Assembly (NCBI GenBank): GCA_027422505.1
Contig: JAPQWV010000002.1
Location: 26,328,501-26,392,500 of the forward strand
Reading direction: 5' to 3'
DNA from: Craterostigma plantagineum
Lineage: Eukaryota > Streptophyta > Magnoliopsida > Lamiales > Linderniaceae
Length of the DNA: 64,000 nucleotides
The notes below the pieces were generated by a model that saw nothing but the letters and a program-made list of their open reading frames with translations, was not told the DNA's origin and ran no database searches. Shown piece after piece: positions 36,881 to 49,200 of this stretch; within the stretch, counting starts at the first letter, position 1, and each line of letters starts with the position of its first letter. The translations under genes and the position numbers were made by a program.

Positions 36881-37845
36881 ATGGCGAAAAAGAGGAAGCC
36901 GGCGAAGCAGAAGACGGCGCCGGCCACGGGGGCGACGCCGCCTCACACAATCAAACATTCTCTTAGTAATTGCAGCGGCGATCGATCACAAGGCAAACTA
37001 AGTCGAGCATTGTTGCATTGGGAACAGCGAGCACTGTTCCATTAGCCGATCCTGTGAGCAATCACCAATCCCCGAACCTAGCCAATGCGAAATTGGGGAT
37101 GGATTGGCCTACGCTAGAGGAATCGGTTGGTCGAACTGCTCGTCGGAGAGTAGACAAGGTAATTGATTGCAACCCTTGCTAAAGTTCAATTCCAGTCTGA
37201 TGAAGAAGCAGGACAACAGACTGGAGTTCGTTGAACCTATGTCTGAGGGAGGTCTGGAGATTGGATCAGTGGATGCTGAGGAAATTAAGGAGGAAATTGA
37301 GCATTGGAACTCCTCTCTGCTATGTTACGTACTAGGTGCTAATCCTCCTTACGGGGTCATGTTGGATTTCTGAAGAGTAAATGGAACACAATGGGGCTGA
37401 TGAATGTCTGGCAAGTGCGACAAGGATTATTTTTGGCGAGATTTGCTAGTGTAGAACAGCGGGACAAAATATTGGAGATTATTCACTTCGTTTTGAAACC
37501 TTGTCCTTACCCATGGATAGAGGATACTTAGCTTAGCACGGTAGGAGTGGGAAGCGTCCCAATCTGGATTCAGTTGCCTCAGCTTGAACTGAAGTACTGG
37601 GGACCAAAAACGCTTAGCAAAGCATGAATGACCAGATTATGACGGATGATTTTACAAGAAAGAAGGACAGGATACACTTTGCAAGGGTTCTAGTGGAGGT
37701 TAACCTAACCAAGGCACTGAAATACACAATCCAATTCCTCAATGAAAAAGGGCAACTTGTCGAACAGAAAATCACCTATTTATGGAAGTCAGTTCAGTGC
37801 AATAAATGTATAAGATATGATCATGAGGAGAATGTCTGTAAGTAG
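36881..37845 (+). pseudogene. LINE ORF1 remnant (DUF4283 and zinc knuckle)
   Basis: Open fragments in several frames read MAKKRKPAKQKTAPATG, then VVRGANPPYGVMLDF-type sequence, then NVWQVRQGLFLARFASVEQ, the DUF4283 block of plant LINE gag proteins. A CCHC knuckle, QCNKCIRYDHEENVCK, closes it near 37,795-37,842. Several stops and frameshifts break the frame. Confidence 0.75.
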
Positions 37846-38223
37846 GGGATCAAACAGGTTTGGCAGCCTGTCACTAGGACCACTAAGGAGCCAGTCATCA
37901 CTCCTACTCTTATGGCTGATGTGCCTCATAGTGAGGCATCTGATACATGGGTGTTACAACTAAATCCACTGATACTACTCCCACACATTTGGCTAGTATG
38001 CCTAAAAGTGTAATCCCTGTTGCAGGGGCTACTGAAGACATACCTACTGGTGGGAGAGAGACTGCTATTCTAACCCATGAAACTCATGAAAATGGCATAA
38101 AGGGAAGGGCTAGAAAATCCTGGGCTGATCCGATGCAGATGGAGGATGATGGCAATGGGGCTATGACTTCTACTAACCCTTCCAAGCAAAGGGTCCATGG
38201 CTTGAGTCATGGATAGATGGGCT

Positions 38224-38721
38224 CAGAGCTGGCATTTTGGCCCGCGGCCCGCGGGCCCGCCCGCGCCGCCCCGCCAAAGGGGCGTGACGGGCCTTGATTT
38301 TTTAGGCTCGCCAAAGGGCGGGCCTAGGCGGGTAAGCCCGCGCGGGCCGCGGGGCTTGGCGGGGCGGGGCGGGTTAGCCCGCTGGCTGCCCGCCTGTAAT
38401 TAAAAAAAATACTATATATACCATACATATATGGGTTGGGCTGTAGAGGTTAAATATTGATAATATATGGGCTATGCCATATGGCTTTTGATTGTGTACT
38501 GAAATATCTGAAGCCCACAAATGAAATGCCATCTTCTTCATCGATCGAGGGTTTCAACCTCTCATTAACTTCATCTTTTAAGTTGTTTAGTGTCTGAATA
38601 GTATATTTTTTTTAATAAGCGGGCGGGCCTAGCCCGCCCAGGCCCGCAGCCCGCCCCGCCAATTGGCGGGCTTTGGCGGGCTGCGGGCCGCTCCGCCCCG
38701 CCGGCCCGTTTGACAGCTCTA
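38224..38721. mobile_element. Non-autonomous hAT-type DNA transposon (MITE-like) inside the LINE
   Basis: Exact 8-bp flanks GATGGGCT lie at 38216-38223 and 38722-38729, the target duplication size of hAT elements. The ends are inverted: CAGAGCTGGCA on the left and TAGAGCTGTCA on the complement of the right. Both subterminal regions (about 38,240-38,390 and 38,620-38,705) are extremely GC-rich, with repeated GGCGGG/CCCGCC motifs in opposite orientation. The centre is AT-rich with no ORF. Length is 498 bp, so it must have moved with transposase from elsewhere. Confidence 0.92.
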
Positions 38722-39560
38722 GATGGGCTTCATGGAATATTAGGGGCATAAATGGCCCTGCAAAGCTTACTCTCTTCTGCAATAGATATAGAATTAGCAT
38801 TATGTGCTTACTTGATACCAAGCTAATGAGGGAAAATGTGTCTGGTGCACTGGGAAGAAGGTTCAGTGGATGGGATGTTTGTCACAACCTCAGTGACCAT
38901 AATGGCAGGATTGTGGTTGCATGGAGGGGAGGCTTTAACCTGCAGCTGGAATCCCACTCTGAACAACACATGCATTTTGGAGTCCTAAAAGATAACAGCT
39001 TGGTTACATGTCTCATTTGTGTATATGGCCACCTATAACAAGAGGGAGTCTTTCGCAGATACTTAGGCAGATTGGCTGTGCCATGATAGACCCATGGTTG
39101 ATCTGGGGTGATTTTAACAACATAAAAGGCCCTGGGGATAGGCTGGGAGGAACACCTATCAACTCAAATGAGTTCAAGGACTTTAATCAATGTCTCCAAT
39201 ACTGCCAACTTGAGGAAATCAGGAGGAATCGTTATCAGTTTACCTGGACCAACAAACAGTGTCATGATAAGATAATATGGAGTAAAATAGATTGGGCTTT
39301 TGCCAACATGCCCTGGATCTCAAAGTTTTTTTGATTACTCTGTAGTCTTCCTCAATGAAGATGTCTCAGACCATACTCCAATTCTACTGAGGAGTACTGA
39401 ATCTGGACCAGCACCTCGAAAAGCACTCAAGTTCTTTAACATGTGGAGCTTAGCTCCCTCTTTTATCGGAACAGTTACCAGGAACTGGGAAACCAGAAAT
39501 GGTCCTAGTATGAGGAATGTTTGCTCAAATTTGAAGTAGTTGCAAACGTCCCTCAAAGAT
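38722..39560 (+). pseudogene. LINE ORF2 remnant: APE-type endonuclease
   Basis: Right after the hAT element the frame reads WASWNIRGINGPAKLT, the usual N-terminal motif of plant LINE endonucleases (WNIRG). LLDTKLMRENV, VAWRGGFNLQ, WLIWGDFNNIKGPGDRLGG and EDVSDHTPILL-type motifs follow, covering the catalytic Asn, Glu/Asp and His positions in part. Frame changes occur near 39,020 and 39,320. The sequence continues past a nested solo LTR at 41,639. Confidence 0.8.
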
Positions 39561-39603
39561 CTCAATAGAGAGCTTTTTGCTGATATTGTGAAGAGAACCG
39601 AGA

Positions 39604-41643
39604 TGATGTATAACACATAGCCCAAACAAAAATAAATAAATAATTTCAGCCCAATATTGGCCCAATTTCTCAGCCCAAAGCCCATGGATGTTACCTTTTA
39701 TTTTCATCTTTTATCATATATATTACCTATAAGCTAAGGAAGTGAAAAAGGAAGAAAACAAAGATAGGAAAGCAACGAGGGAAGAACCAGTTTCAAGCTC
39801 TTAAAAATCTGCTCTTTCTTGTTGTATCTTCTCCATAGTAAGGTAATCCTTGTCCTAGAGATCGATACTCTCTTGTTCTAAGCTCAGAGGTTTCCAAAAT
39901 CGAGTTCAGACGCAGATTCGGTATTTAACAGTTTTGGTATACCTAACGTGCTCGGATTCTTGCGAGGTTGTATTTTTTTGAAAGGTGATTTACTTAGCTT
40001 CCATATCCGCTGAAAACACCTCAATCCGATATCTCGATTTTCTACGAATTTTAGAAGATTGACAGCAAATCTGAAAATTTTCAGGAATTTTCCAAACAGT
40101 TTCGTTCTTGTTGTTCAAATGATCTTATACCATCTTTACAAGAGAATTATGATAGTGTTCTGTTAAATCCCTGTGGCAGTTATGTTGTTGGAAGATCGTA
40201 TGCTCATAAGTTTTGAGACGTCGTATATTATCAATTGTTGGTCTAACGGTGAAGTTCAATTGTTAAGTCTTGATTTAGGCGAAGGAGAAGCGAATACACA
40301 TACGAGAGTAGCCTCGGATTTTGGGGAAAGCTAGACTTCACCTTGTGAGTTGATAATACGGGGACACCTACCCTTCGCGGGATGTGTGAACCTCGCGATG
40401 GGTCGTTTATTTTGTTCTTTTATTAAGTTATGTGATAGTGAGCCTTGCCGGCTAAATGATGATTGATATTCCGCTATATTTGATGAAATTTGGGTGGTTG
40501 TTTGGTGTTCTATAGAGCCTTGTCGGCTATAGGATATTCGTATTTATTGTATTAACGAGATATTGGGTATGAGTTGGTTCGTGAATTTGGTTTGATGATT
40601 CCACAGGGAATTATGTCACGTATTGACGTGTGATTATCTTATGCTACTGAGTTGTACTGGAAATTATGATTGTGTCAGGCTTCAATGTTGCATTTACGTG
40701 GTACCGAGGTTATAAGTAACCTGAAAGGCCACGTTCGGGTGAGTGGAGAGTGGAAAATCGAGTAAGTAGCCCGTGGCTTGGTAAACCCGGGTGAGTGAGG
40801 CCCAATGAGTTCACCAGTCCATTTGCCACGTATTTGACTTATCGGAGGGTGATCGTTGGGGAGATATCAAAGTCCTTTGCGAGACTCGATCAATGTCATC
40901 GGTGTGGGACATGCATATCACGTGCAGTTGCTACGATTTTTCACGGTACATGTTTTAGAGTACGGTGACGGCCTCGTCTGACTCTCGACGAGGAGTTCAG
41001 TTCAAGGGAGGATATGGCCACCCACGCGTCGTATATGTTTTGCCTGATTTTTGTGACGTTTTTGGCATGTCATATGATTATTGATTATTATATGTTGAGC
41101 GTGGATGATCGCTTTCTACATTTTGCGGAGTCAATATTTAGTTTGGAAGGATAAAACCTATTATACAAGACTAGTTGCGATGTTTGGTTGTTGTGATGGA
41201 GTTCATCGTTGAGGATACACCTTTTGTGAGGCGAATGTGTGTCTGTATTATCATCTCACTGAGCTGTGGTTTGCTCATCCCGTTTACATGTTTTTGACCG
41301 AAGGTTGTCTCTTCGTCAATCGTCATCCTGCTTTTGTTTCTTCCAGTTCGGTATTTTGTCGTTGTTTTGCTTTGGAGGATCCATTGGCAGGGATATATTT
41401 TGGAAGGAAATTTTCTTTGTTCATATATTCCTTCATCGAGCGATGTCTGAGCTATTATTTTGGCATATTGTAAACTTTTCTTCATATGTAAACATATGTT
41501 TCCGTTGGATCTTTATTCGTTGAATTTTCTTGCAATTTCTTTCGTGTGATTTAACTTTCAATGCGTGAGTTGATCGAGCCTTTCATGCCTTGAGAATGTG
41601 GCGTCTGTCGTGGCCTCGACGCGGGTCGGGGCGTGACATGATG
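39604..41643 (-). mobile_element. Solo LTR of a Ty3/gypsy Tekay/Del-like element inside the LINE
   Basis: The 5-bp sequence TGATG occurs at 39604-39608 and 41639-41643 and brackets 2,030 bp (39609-41638). On the minus strand the block starts TGTCACGCCCCGACCCGCGT, a start typical of plant Del/Tekay chromovirus LTRs. It ends ATGTGTTATA, slightly decayed from a CA end. There is no internal gag-pol, no primer site and no second LTR, as expected after LTR-LTR recombination. The LINE reading frame resumes on both sides. Confidence 0.85.
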
Positions 41644-44044
41644 CATACAATACTTGAGGAATATCAGATGGCCTTGCATGCAGACCCCATGAATGCTGAG
41701 CTACTGTCTAAGGAGGCAGAGGTTAGATTGGAATGCAGCTTTCTAAGTGTGGCAAATGACAAGTCCTTAAGGCAAAAAGCAAAAGCTAGGTGGACGGGGA
41801 AAGGGGACCAAAACTCAGCCTATTTCCATGCTGTGATCAAACAGAGAGCATATGCTAACAGGATCTCTCCATTACTGATTCTGCTTGACACATCCTAACA
41901 AATGGAGGAGACATTCAAAAGCATTTCATTGGATACTTTCAAGGTCTGTTTGGGCAATAAATTACCCGGCACTCATTACCTTGAAAAGCTGGTGGCAGCT
42001 GAGGGTGCTACACTCTCGCTGGCAGACCAGCTGAAGCTTATACAGCCATTTGAGAGGATGTATGGGACACCATGAAAGCTATACATGATGACATAGCTCC
42101 AGGGCCAGATGGCTATGGGAATGGGTTCTTCAAACAAGCATGAGCTGTTGTGGGTGAACAGATCACATCTGCTGTGCTGGAATTCTTTGCAACAGGTAAG
42201 ATGCTGCCCCTACTAAATAAAGCAGTCCTATGTCTCATTCCTAAAATTGCTAGCCTTTCAGACCTATATGTTGTTGCAATAGCATCTACAGATGTATATC
42301 TAAGATGTTGTGCTCCAGGCTGAAACCTCTGCTGCCAAAAAATATCCATGCCAATCAAAGTGCCTTTGTGAAAGATAGATCTATTGTGCATAATATCCTC
42401 TTATGCTAGGACCCAAGTAGGCTGTACAGTAGGAAGAATGCCTCTGCGAGGGTGCTTATGAAAGTTGACATTAGGAAAGCATATGATACATTGAATTGGG
42501 AGTTCCTGAAGTAATGGTTAAGCCTCCTAATATTTCCTCTCAAATTTGTCAATTGGATCATGGAGTGTGTATCCTCGGTTTCCTACACTGTTTCATTCAA
42601 TGGGGCACACATGAGCTGTTTTAAAGGAGCAAGAGGCTTGAGGCAGGGTGACCCTATTTCTCCTCTGCAATTTGTGCTATCCATGGAATACCTAACTATG
42701 AAGTTGCAGCTTTAAGAACCATAGATTTAGATATCACCCTTTATGCAAGCAAATCAACTTGGTGAATCTGTGTTTTGCAGATGATCTAATGATATTTTGC
42801 AAAGGCAAGCTTGAGACTGTGGCTGTGATCAAGGAAGCTTTGGATCACTTCAAGCAAGCCTCTGGTTTGGAAGCCAAACAACAGAAGTCCAGCCTATACC
42901 TTGCTGGAATCAAGATAGATGTTGCTGATCAGATTGCCCTCCTCACTGGTTTCCAGGTAGGTAAGTTTGCTATGAAGTACTTGGGAGTGCCTGTTTCATC
43001 TACTAAATGGAACGGGAACTCTTGCCAAAGCTTGGTTGAAAAGATCACTGCTAGACTTAAAAGATGGTCCTCAAGGAACCTATCATATGCTGGCAGACTA
43101 TGCTTGATTAATGCTATCCTTTTAGCCACCAACAGGTACTGGGGGCCAGTGTTCTTGCTTCCTAAATCTGTGACCAAGGAGATAGATGGGGCCTGTAGGG
43201 AATTCTTGTGGGTGAAGGACAAAGCAAATATACTGCCTTACTGGGCCGGGACATCATCTATTGGCTAGGAACAGAGGGGGGCTCAATATAAGGGGACTGT
43301 GAAACACGGAACAAAGCACTAGCTGGACAACAGTATGGGACATAACCATGGAGGCTGATTCTCTTTTGGATCAAGTGGATAAATGTGATCTACCTAAAAG
43401 GCACTAGCTTTTGGGACTTCAAACCTGCTAATGATTCTTGTTGGCTTAAGGGTGAAACTGTTCCATTCCCATTTTGCAATGTTGTGTGGAACAGATTTTC
43501 CTAAACTCTCATTCTTTATGTGGTTACTACTTCACAAGAGACTTCTAACTTTCGAGAGGCTGCTCAGTTGGGGACTGATCATAGACAACACAAGATGCCG
43601 CCTATATGGGGATTCAGAGGAATCTACTGAGCACCCATTCTTGGCCTGCTCATACAGCGAGGACTTAATGCAGCAACTCTTCACTTGGTTGCGAATTGAT
43701 GATGCTGTTAAAGACATTTGAGGAGGTGAGCATTTGGATCAAGAATTTGAGAGGCAAGCGTAATGTTCAGCATAGAATTCGATTGGCGTATGGCAGCCGT
43801 GCTCTACTTTATCTGGAATGAAAGGAATAGAAGGGTACATAATACTGAAGGTTGGAGAACGGCTTAGCAGATATTTGATCAACGTGAGATGCAATGGAGA
43901 ATAGAGAATTTTGCAGGAGTGAAAGGAGTTGTCAATATAGTCCATTTTTTTGTATATATATTCTTCTTTCTTGGCATTAGAGGATTATGTAACATTGGCC
44001 TCACCTTGAGGAAGTGATAAATGAAAATTCATTATACCAAAAAT
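41644..44044 (+). pseudogene. LINE ORF2 remnant: reverse transcriptase and C-terminal zinc region
   Basis: Broken frames read ALHADPMNAELLSKE, KARWTGKGDQNSAYFH, APGPDGYGNGFFK, KVDIRKAYDTLNWEFL, GARGLRQGDPISPLQFVLSM, LCFADDLMIFC (catalytic FADD) and KYLGVPVSSTKWN, in LINE reverse transcriptase order. The last part (LPKLSFFMWLLLHKRLLT, C...EHPFLACSY) is the zf-RVT domain. Several stops and frameshifts are present. The element ends in an A-rich tail at the target duplication. Confidence 0.85.
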
Positions 44045-44056
44045 AAAATAGCCAGT

Positions 44057-44812
44057 TCATTTTCAAATTAAGCTTTCCTTTTTTGTTGAGGTCCCATATA
44101 TCGTATAAACTTCCATCCTTTTTCGGAGTATGCACATACTGAAAAACACACAACCTTTTGCATTAATTATACCCAAATTCTCACGGCATTGTTTCCCTTA
44201 TCTTCCTTTTTCTTACCCTTTAGAGCTTATGTAACAACAATAATTGACACAGCAACTTGAATGATGTTGTTGGATACTTTGGAAAAAATGATGTTGTTGG
44301 ATAGAAAGACCACCAAGACTTTCTTTCTTTGTTCTTTTCAATAAGTATACAAAATTGCCTTTACGCGTGGGACTGCTTAGTGCCCTCGATCAAAGGCAAC
44401 TAACAAATCACACTCACCAACGTTACTATCTATTGAACTCCTACCGTAAAATCCCATTTGGGCAACATCATGGAAAGCGAGTAGCAATCGATATAGACAA
44501 AAATAAAATCTTGAATTAGATTTTTAAAAATACAAACATGACTCATCGCCATTAAATACGAAAAGCTAAGGGGCGGCACAATGAGAGGGACAAGTCCCCG
44601 AATCTCAATCTCTTACACAAGATAACCAACGTGATTATTTGACTTAATTATACAATTATATCTTGGACGACTACGATTTAAGAGTGCCTTAAAAAACATG
44701 ATTTTGTCACGTTGATAGAAATCTAACACGTCTCTCTTCAAGCTATAAATATCACAATTCACTCGATTCATCTTCAAAGTACAAATTACACACCTTTCTT
44801 CCTCTAAAAAAA
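44057..44812 (+). promoter_or_regulatory. 5' flank of the small-protein gene
   Basis: About 750 bp of AT-rich sequence with no ORF of note. A TATA box (CTATAAATATC, TATAAAT at 44744-44750) stands about 65 bp before the start codon at 44813. No other feature is supported. Confidence 0.5.
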
Positions 44813-45070
44813 ATGGCAAATGCTCGTGTTGCAAGGTTCATTACAGAAGCTGCGCCGCCGCAGATTGTAACGGTCATGAGGCATAGGACTTCGAAGATGT
44901 TGGACACCATACACGAAGATGAGAAAGAATACGATCAATCCTCTCATGTCTCTGCTTATAATACCAAGTTGTCGTCATCTTTATCAGTTCATACTGCTGC
45001 CGTTAAGACAGATACTCAGTTCTTTCTCAAAGAGGTCCAAAGATCTCTTACCATCTTTCGTCACGAATGA
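44813..45070 (+). CDS. Small plant protein of unknown function (85 aa)
   Basis: This is an intronless frame of 85 codons with a TATA box about 65 bp upstream and an A-rich leader directly before ATG. The N-terminus ARVARFITEAAPPQIVTVMR followed by RRTSKMLDTI-like sequence (RHRTSKMLDTIHEDEKEYD) resembles a block I recall from small uncharacterised eudicot proteins. The rest is Ser-rich and ends SLTIFRHE. There is no signal peptide or membrane segment. The function is unknown; the gene lies between a LINE and an hAT relic, so lineage-specific loss or silencing is possible. Confidence 0.6.
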   Translation: MANARVARFITEAAPPQIVTVMRHRTSKMLDTIHEDEKEYDQSSHVSAYNTKLSSSLSVHTAAVKTDTQFFLKEVQRSLTIFRHE

Positions 45071-45268
45071 ACGCTTATAGTTTCAGACAGAGGGCTTCGA
45101 GTTTTTTTAAGTACGGATCCCCCTCTGTGTTACGGACTAGACTAGAGCTAGCTTGCTTCTTAGTGCTGGTTTCTGTTTACATTATATACATGTTTGTACG
45201 TATTGTATACGTGTGTTTGAGTTTATTATATATGTCCCAAGTTATTATATGCGTATGCAGCTTATTCT

Positions 45269-45814
45269 TTCGGGTGGTAACCATGTTGGTTTGGTCACAT
45301 TCGGGTTCAATCTGTTTAATAATCGGGTTGAAAACTTCAACCCTGACCTGACGTGTTTACTTAAAAGGGTTGAAATATTAAACCCAAACCCGACATGCTT
45401 TAACTCAAATAAAACCCATTAACCCGCTAACCCGTTATTTTTTTTAAAAAAAGAAAAAAATAATTGACTAATCAGAATTATAAACCCAAATTAAATAAAA
45501 CATAGGTAAACAAAGCAGTTGTTTTTTCAAAAAAATCAATACCAATTAAAATTCAAAATAATACAAGTCATAAATTAAATAAAAAGCAGTTTATTTTATT
45601 TATATTAAGGATATTTGTAATAATTTATATTATTCGGGTTAAATGAGTTGATAAACGGGTTGATTTCGGGTTGAAAACTCGAACCCTAACCTGATTCAGG
45701 TTGGGTTCGGGTTTACCCATTTACTTAAACATGTCAAAAAAATAATCCAAACCTGCTATTTTCAGGTGCGGTTCGTGTCGGGTTGGCGGGTGGGGTTGGC
45801 TTTTAGCAGTCCTA
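45269..45814. mobile_element. Probable hAT-like non-autonomous element
   Basis: The block is flanked by CTTATTCT (45261-45268) and GTTATTCT (45815-45822), an 8-bp near-duplication with one mismatch. GGGTT/AACCC motifs are dense and oppositely oriented near both ends (45,290-45,430 and 45,630-45,800), and the centre is AT-rich. The right end complement TAGGACTGCTAAAAGCC looks like a hAT terminus, but the left end does not match it well. The element is therefore old or the left border is wrong. Confidence 0.5.
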
Positions 45815-45887
45815 GTTATTCTCAACAAGGTGAAAATGTAATATTTGTAGTTTAGGAATACATAGTAAATAGACCTTGATACATTAA

Positions 45888-45928
45888 TGGGCCTAAAGCC
45901 CCAATCAGCCCATTAAAGAAGAAGCCCA
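45888..45928. promoter_or_regulatory. Site II-like TGGGCC/TGGGCT motifs upstream of the CCC gene
   Basis: TGGGCC at 45888-45893 and two AGCCCA (complement TGGGCT) at 45907-45912 and 45923-45928 lie about 340-380 bp before the start codon. Such site II elements are bound by TCP factors and mark many constitutive plant promoters. Role inferred from position. Confidence 0.5.
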
Positions 45929-46269
45929 TCGAAGGCCCGTGTTCACAGATCAAATAACAAACGCTCCAAGTCAAGCACGTGGATATCACGCGCCCATCTC
46001 AGTTTATAGCTCAGTCCTCCTTCGTGACGCAGAAATGAGAAAAAATTAGCTTAGAAAACCAAACAGGATCGATCGTTCCAATCCAATCCCTATTTCCTTG
46101 CAAAGAAGTATTCAACAATCCTTCAAATCTTTTTCTTTTCTTCTAGAAGAATTGAAGTATTACAAAATTCAACTGCATTTCGTTTCGTTTTCCAAATCCT
46201 CTCATTTGCGTGAATATTCAGATCTAAGTTGGAATTCGCTGTCGGTTGCTGAAAAATCAAAGTTATGCA

Positions 46270-49200
46270 ATGGCGTCTGATAGCCACAGCGGAGCGGAGA
46301 TAGAGGCATCGGATGAGAATGAATTTGAATCGCATAGAGGTTTGGGTGGTCGCAAGTACAGGCCAGTGTTTGCCCACGATCACGATCGAGCAGTTCTCGA
46401 GATGTCATCAATCGATCCAACGATTGACGCTTCTTCTTCATCTCGTAACGATCTCAAGTAACTTCTATTTCACTTTAACCATTTTCTTCTTTTGATGAAG
46501 GATAGTATTGGTGTGAGTTGTCGGTGAAGAACATAATTCTCAGAGTTGGCTTGTATAATTTGTATGTACAGTTGTAGCATAAGCTCATAGTTCCTATGCG
46601 GTGGTAATGAGCCTAACTTTTCCTAGATTTTGAACTTATTTATTGCTTAATTTTATTGTTGGTCTGCTGATGTGAGCATGATGTGATTCGGTTGGTCAAG
46701 TTATTTCAAGGATATAGCATGGTAAAAAATTGTTTCTTTATTATGTTAACCTTAAGATTAGGAAGTTCTCCATATGGATGAGTTGCAAAATAATACGGGG
46801 ATGTGAAGGAGAAATCTCAGTTAGTTTTGGTTTTGCTGCATGAGTGTTGCTCTCCCTCATTTTTCCTTTTGTTAATTGTTAATCAGTTGTGTGCTTTGGT
46901 TTCCACATGTTTTTTTCAGGACAGCAGCAATGGGAAGTCAATCAAAGATGTCTTCTGAAGGGTCAGACGCATCGTTGGAAAATCATGTAGTTGCCAATGG
47001 ATCTCAAACGGAGTCGAAGTTGGAACTATTTGGTTTTGACTCACTAGTCAATATTTTGGGGCTTAAAAGGTATTACTTTAGCAGTTTTTCCTTTTGTCTA
47101 GAATTGGAGTTTCCTGTTGTAGAATGTGAGGCACCTCCACGCTGTTCGATATATTTTTATATTGTACGTTTCAGAGCTCTGAGTGGTTTGTTGCACTTTT
47201 GTGCTCAAGCTCCTTTTATAGTATGGCCAATGATACAGTTATTGCATATTAAATATAGTTTCTGCTTCAGTATGGCAGGTGATCAGAGTCAAGTACCCTT
47301 GAGCCCTAGAGATGGAGAAGACACGAACATTAATGTGGACAGACCTAACGTACCGGTGATTATGTGAATCTTTTGGGTGTAGATGATATTTGTTTCAAAA
47401 CCCTGTTGAGTAATGCACGATGCTCTTTATATTCCGTGAAACATATATCCAGGAGAATTCGTCTTTTAGTTTTTCTCTTTGTTTTTCTCCTCTTTCCTTC
47501 TAGTATAATTGATCACTAAATGGTATTGTGAGTTTATCTGGATTCTTGATCCTTTGGCTGGGTATTTTCAGATCACTTTTGATGTATATACCTTTTAGAT
47601 CTTGGCTCTATCCCAGCTGTATCTCCCAAATGCTGGACAAATGACTTGCATGCTTGTCTCCTGTCAATTTTTGCTGAACTAAGTTATTTGTTGTGCAGAT
47701 CAGCAATATCAAATCGGGGACTATGATGGGTGTATTTGTGCCTTGTTTACAGAATATTTTAGGAATTATCTATTATATTAGACTCAGCTGGTACGTTTTC
47801 TGCTCTTTTCTCTTTTATCTGAATAGGGTTTGGCAACCCTGTTCTTAATATTCTTGATTAGGTTGCAAGAAAAGAAAATATGAATTAATTTAAACTGTTT
47901 TGTTAATACATTTCGATTGGTGCTTGTTTGTGCTTCAAGTTATAGATGAAAGAGCTTGCAGTATTTGTTTTTTATCCAGCTTTCTTCAATTAAACCTTAC
48001 TATTATTCATATCTAACCTTTAGGATTGTGGGTATGGCTGGGATTGGTGAATCATTGTTGCTGGTCGCCTTCTGTGGTTCTTGTACTTTCCTCACAACTA
48101 TATCATTGAGTGCAATTGCCACTAATGGTGCAATGAAGGTATACCATCTTTGTTTTTTATGGAAAAAACATATGTGGCTGTTCCTACGCAGATATAGTAG
48201 GAAGTTTTGTAAAATGGGGCATGGTATAACAATTTGATAAATTGTCTAATTTATTAGTAATATATTTTCGTTTATCCAGGGTGGGGGACCTTATTATCTC
48301 ATTGGCCGTGCTTTGGGGCCTGAGGTTGGAGTCAGCATCGGTTTATGCTTTTTTCTTGGAAATGCAGTTGCTGGAGCACTGTGAGTATCTAATATATAAA
48401 TTGAATTTCCTCCTCTCTCTTATAGTTAGACACACCATCTTTTGCTGATTTCCCAGTTATGTTTTGGGGGCTGTGGAGGCCTTTCTAGATGCAATACCAC
48501 AAGCTGGTCTTTTCAGAGGTAAATTACCGTTTTCGGGGTTATCATTTTGTTTGTCGTGGGCCTAAGGTCCAGTTCTGTCTTATGCTTTTTTTTCAATTCA
48601 CCTTAACTGCAGATAATTTGCAATAAGTTTATAACACAGCAAAACTATAATGGGAGATGCGTCCATATCAATATTTACATTTTTTCTTTGTGAAATTATT
48701 TGTACGAGTTTTCGCATATGCAGATACTCAGACTCTCGTGCAGCTGAATAGCACAGATGTCGCACATATTACAAGCCCAAGTTTACATGACTTGCAAGTT
48801 TATGGGATCATTGTAACCATCATTCTATGTTTCATAGTATTTGGTGGAGTGAAAATGATCAACCGAGTTGCACCTGCATTTCTTATACCTGTTCTGTTCT
48901 CGTTGTTCTGCATCTTTATTGGGATTTTCACAGCTAGAGAGAATCACCCTGCATGTGAGTTTCTTCCTTCTTGATCCATTCTCATTTTGTCCTTTTTTTA
49001 AAAATATTGATGTGTTTTTGGTTTAAATTTTGGATGTGAGGGTCCTTTAACACTTGCAATTGTACATCTTCTGGTTGCAGCTGGAATAACGGGCCTTAGT
49101 TCGAAGTCTTTCAAGGATAATTGGAGTTCAGAATACCAAACAACTAACAATGCTGGAATTCCAGATCCTAATGGAAAGATAAACTGGAATTTCAAGTAAT

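Larger units (their letters stand above)
36835..44056 (+). mobile_element. Degenerate L1-like LINE with 12-bp target duplication
   Basis: The 12-bp sequence AAAATAGCCAGT occurs at 36835-36846 and again at 44045-44056 and brackets the element. The body (36847-44044) starts a short distance before a MAKKRKPAK ORF1 start and ends in an A-rich tail (ATACCAAAAATA). ORF1 shows gag-like DUF4283 and a CCHC knuckle; ORF2 shows an APE endonuclease, a reverse transcriptase and a zinc-binding C-terminal part. Stops and frameshifts are frequent, so it is dead. Removing the nested hAT element (498 bp plus 8) and solo LTR (2,030 bp plus 5) leaves about 4.7 kb, near full LINE length. Confidence 0.9.
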
